64,000 bases of DNA, taken from Bog-473 sp963791455. GTDB lineage: Bacteria > Actinomycetota > Acidimicrobiia > Acidimicrobiales > RAAP-2. Location: positions 558,001 to 622,000 of the forward strand of contig CAWBSM010000002.1 of NCBI GenBank assembly GCA_963791455.1. Reading direction: 5' to 3'. The notes under the pieces are model-generated. The model was not told the origin of the DNA. It saw only the letters and a program-made list of their open reading frames with translations, and ran no database searches. This document shows, piece by piece, positions 62,328 through 64,000 of this stretch (positions are counted from its first letter, which is position 1; each line of letters opens with the position of its first letter). The position numbers were made by a program, and so were the translations under genes.

Positions 62328-63753
62328 GGCTCTTCGGATTTCAGCGGGGAGTCCCTGGTGAGCGGGGTCACCCAGAAATAGGCGAAGGCGCTTCAGGCTT
62401 GTGGTGTGAGCCAACAACCAAGAAGCACCTTCGTCCTTGTCCACCCTAGTGAGATCCTCGCCGCCCTGGTGGGTCTCAAAGATGTCCGCGTTCTCGCCTA
62501 CGAACGCCTCGGACCCGACGTCGAACTCATGGTCGAGCAGGTGGTCGCTGAGGTGTCGTGTCCAATCTGTCGAGGGCCGGCCCAGGTCAAAGAACGCCCG
62601 GTCGTGCACTACGTCGACCTCCCCGTCTACGGGGTGCCGATGAGCCTGGCCTGGAAGAAGCACCGGATGCGCTGCGCGAACCCGACGTGTCCCAAGAGGT
62701 CCTGGGTCCTCTCTGACCACCGCATCGCGGCCAAGAACTGCTTGTTGACGACGCGCGCGGCCAAGTGGGCCACGGTCCAAGTCGGCGGGGGCCGCACCGT
62801 CTCAGAAGTGGCGGCCGAACTCTCTTGTGACTGGCACACGGTCAACGACGCCGTGTGCACCTATGGCGAGGCCTTGCTCGCGGCGGATCGCAAGCGCTTG
62901 AACAAGACCACGGCCATCGGCCTCGACGAGACCTCCTTCGTCAAGCTCTCGACGAGGAGCCACACCGACTACGCCACCACGGTGGCCGACGTGGAGAACC
63001 ACCAGATCATCGAGATCCTCCCGACCCGCAAATACACCGATGTGGCGGGCTGGATCGACAAGCAACCGAGGTCTTGGAAGGAGCGGATCCGTTTCGGGGC
63101 CCTCGACATGTCGGCGACCTATGCGGCTGTCTACACGGTCATGTTGCCCAAAGCGGACCAGGTGGTCGACCCTTTCCACGTCATTTCGCTGGCCAATCGC
63201 AGCCTCGACGCGGTCCGCCGGCGGGTGCAGAACGAGCAGACCGGGCACCGCGGACGCAGAGACGATCCGCTCTATCGGGCGCGGCGCGTCCTGCTGCGCG
63301 GCGAGGAGACCCTCGACCCCGCCGCCGCCGAGCGTCTGTGGTCACTGCTCGAGCTCGGGGATCCCGGTGCCGAGGTCGCCATCGCCTACCGGGTCAAAGA
63401 ACGACTACGCGACTTCTATCGAACGCGCGACCCCGAGATGGCCAAAGCGATGCTGAGAGAGCTCGAGGCGCACTGCCGCCGTCGCACCATGCCGCCCGAG
63501 ATCCAAAGGCTCGGTCGCACCATTCGGGCCTGGTTCGACAAGATCGCCAACTACCACCTGGCCCGGGTCTCGAACGGTCCGACCGAAGCGCTCAACAACC
63601 TGATCAAGCGCATCAAGCGGATCGGCTTCGGGTTCCGCAACTTCGAGAACTACCGCATCCGAGCCCTGCTCTACGCCGGCAAGCCGAACTGGCGTGTGCT
63701 CGGCTCGATCGTCGTCCAGTGAGGTCCGCGACCCCGCCAGATTCCGAAGAACC
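62328..63753 (+). mobile_element. complete ISL3-family insertion sequence
   Basis: The element spans about 1.43 kb. Its terminal inverted repeats are GGCTCTTCGGATTTCAGCGG on the left and, on the opposite strand at the right, GGTTCTTCGGAATCTGGCGG. They match imperfectly. The flanking 8 bases (CTATTTGG left, GTCAATCC right) do not match, so no target-site duplication is visible. It contains a single transposase gene and lies between the VWA gene and the tRNA-Gly. Confidence 0.85.
62406..63722 (+). CDS. ISL3-family transposase
   Basis: The 438-residue protein, starting with GTG, has an N-terminal zinc-finger region (SCPICRGPAQVKERPV and RCANPTCPKRSWVL) and a helix-turn-helix near VGGGRTVSEVAAELSCDWHT. 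The DDE catalytic core has the first Asp in AIGLDETSFVKL, the second in FGALDMSATY, and the Glu in SNGPTEALNNLIK. It is full-length, with KPNWRVLGSIVVQ at the end. A remnant of a second copy is at 49400-49522. Confidence 0.93.
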   Translation: MSQQPRSTFVLVHPSEILAALVGLKDVRVLAYERLGPDVELMVEQVVAEVSCPICRGPAQVKERPVVHYVDLPVYGVPMSLAWKKHRMRCANPTCPKRSWVLSDHRIAAKNCLLTTRAAKWATVQVGGGRTVSEVAAELSCDWHTVNDAVCTYGEALLAADRKRLNKTTAIGLDETSFVKLSTRSHTDYATTVADVENHQIIEILPTRKYTDVAGWIDKQPRSWKERIRFGALDMSATYAAVYTVMLPKADQVVDPFHVISLANRSLDAVRRRVQNEQTGHRGRRDDPLYRARRVLLRGEETLDPAAAERLWSLLELGDPGAEVAIAYRVKERLRDFYRTRDPEMAKAMLRELEAHCRRRTMPPEIQRLGRTIRAWFDKIANYHLARVSNGPTEALNNLIKRIKRIGFGFRNFENYRIRALLYAGKPNWRVLGSIVVQ

Positions 63754-63821
63754 GTCAATCCTCAGGTCGAGAACCACACTCCGACTAACCAAATGGAACA
63801 ACAGGCTCTGACCTGCTAGAA

Positions 63822-63896
63822 TGGAGCGGAAGACGGGATTCGAACCCGCGACCCTCACCTTGGCAAGGTGATGCGCTACCGCTGCGCCACTTCCGC
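63822..63896 (-). tRNA. tRNA-Gly (GCC)
   Basis: Read on the minus strand, a 72-base cloverleaf has the acceptor stem GCGGAAG/CTTCCGC, anticodon loop TTGCCAA (anticodon GCC), T-loop TTCGAAT and discriminator T. It is followed by an encoded CCA at 63822-63824. The bases 63821-63870 recur exactly at 49585-49634. Confidence 0.95.
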
Positions 63897-64000
63897 GTTG
63901 GATGTCACTTTATCGCGTCGGCCGTCCTGGGTCCGGAGTAGCCGTCGCAACTGGGCCTGCTCGCCCTCCGCTCGAAAACAGCCTGGACCCGGGCGCCTAG
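63897..64000. other. right edge, upstream of tRNA-Gly
   Basis: About 100 bases, presumably the tRNA promoter region and chromosomal DNA outside the putative island. No gene is visible. Confidence 0.35.

Noticed and set aside
62320..63761. Target-site duplication around the ISL3 element
   Set aside because: The 8 bases next to each inverted repeat differ, so no duplication can be claimed.
1..64000. CRISPR array, toxin-antitoxin, phage or restriction system
   Set aside because: No regularly spaced repeats and no cas, phage structural, toxin-antitoxin or methylase/nuclease genes could be recognised on either strand.

Overview
The window is high-GC bacterial DNA and looks like a chromosomal accessory region of an actinobacterium (Actinomycetota, perhaps an acidimicrobial or mycobacterial relative). 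This rests on gene content: an F420-type LLM oxidoreductase and an F420/NADP oxidoreductase-like protein, many SDRs, two soluble cytochromes P450, an AveC-type membrane protein, a DUF2236/MpaB protein, a DUF1707-like protein, a DUF3089 hydrolase, a Fur-type regulator beside katG, and frequent GTG/TTG starts. No phylogenetic marker is present, so the placement is tentative.

Region 1 (1-16.5 kb): an SDR cut by the left edge, a membrane-anchored unknown, a VOC protein, Ohr, and an acyltransferase-3/SGNH protein. A TetR/P450 divergent pair follows, with a candidate operator at 6212-6227. The P450 overlaps a methyltransferase-AhpD-like fusion; then come OsmC, a flavoprotein oxidoreductase, a ketopantoate-reductase-like protein and a glutaredoxin-thioredoxin reductase fusion. 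An ABC substrate-binding protein and an amidohydrolase close the region.

Region 2 (16.5-30.7 kb): small enzymes (methyltransferases, VOC proteins, SDR, DinB-like, a peroxiredoxin-like protein without its cysteine), a LacI regulator with a perfect LacI-type operator next to a DUF3089 hydrolase, and a carbon-nitrogen hydrolase. Several genes carry single-base frame disruptions.

Region 3 (30.7-49.5 kb): a Fur/PerR-like regulator diverging from a coupled small gene plus katG, with a 7-1-7 Fur/PerR box between them. Next are a SnoaL-SDR pair, an LLM oxidoreductase, an aldo/keto reductase and a run of broken genes (LLM remnant, SDR, aldehyde dehydrogenase, alpha/beta hydrolase). Then come an NhaA-DsbA fusion, a large MpaB-type protein and a cyclase-AAA regulator. 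The region ends in a GMC oxidoreductase remnant and the 3' tail of an ISL3 element.

Region 4 (49.6-63.9 kb): bounded by a 50-bp exact direct repeat equal to the 3' half of tRNA-Gly(GCC). The partial copy is at 49585-49634 and the intact tRNA at 63822-63896. Inside are two substrate-binding proteins, an SDR, a P450, a nitroreductase, a SnoaL-like protein, another SDR, a tandem-TetR regulator, an AveC-like membrane protein, a NorQ/NorD-type AAA-VWA pair and a complete ISL3 element. A 16-bp motif, GAACAAATMTYAGGTY, recurs upstream of three of these transcription units. I read the segment as a small catabolic genomic island with its own regulon, probably for a hydrophobic substrate such as a terpenoid or steroid-like compound. 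The substrate is inference only. A third, decayed tRNA-Gly fragment at 30738-30771 suggests repeated insertion at the same tRNA.

At least seven genes show single-nucleotide frame breaks, several in or beside G or C runs. This could mean base-level assembly error or real decay, and it affects how far the 'pseudogene' calls can be trusted.
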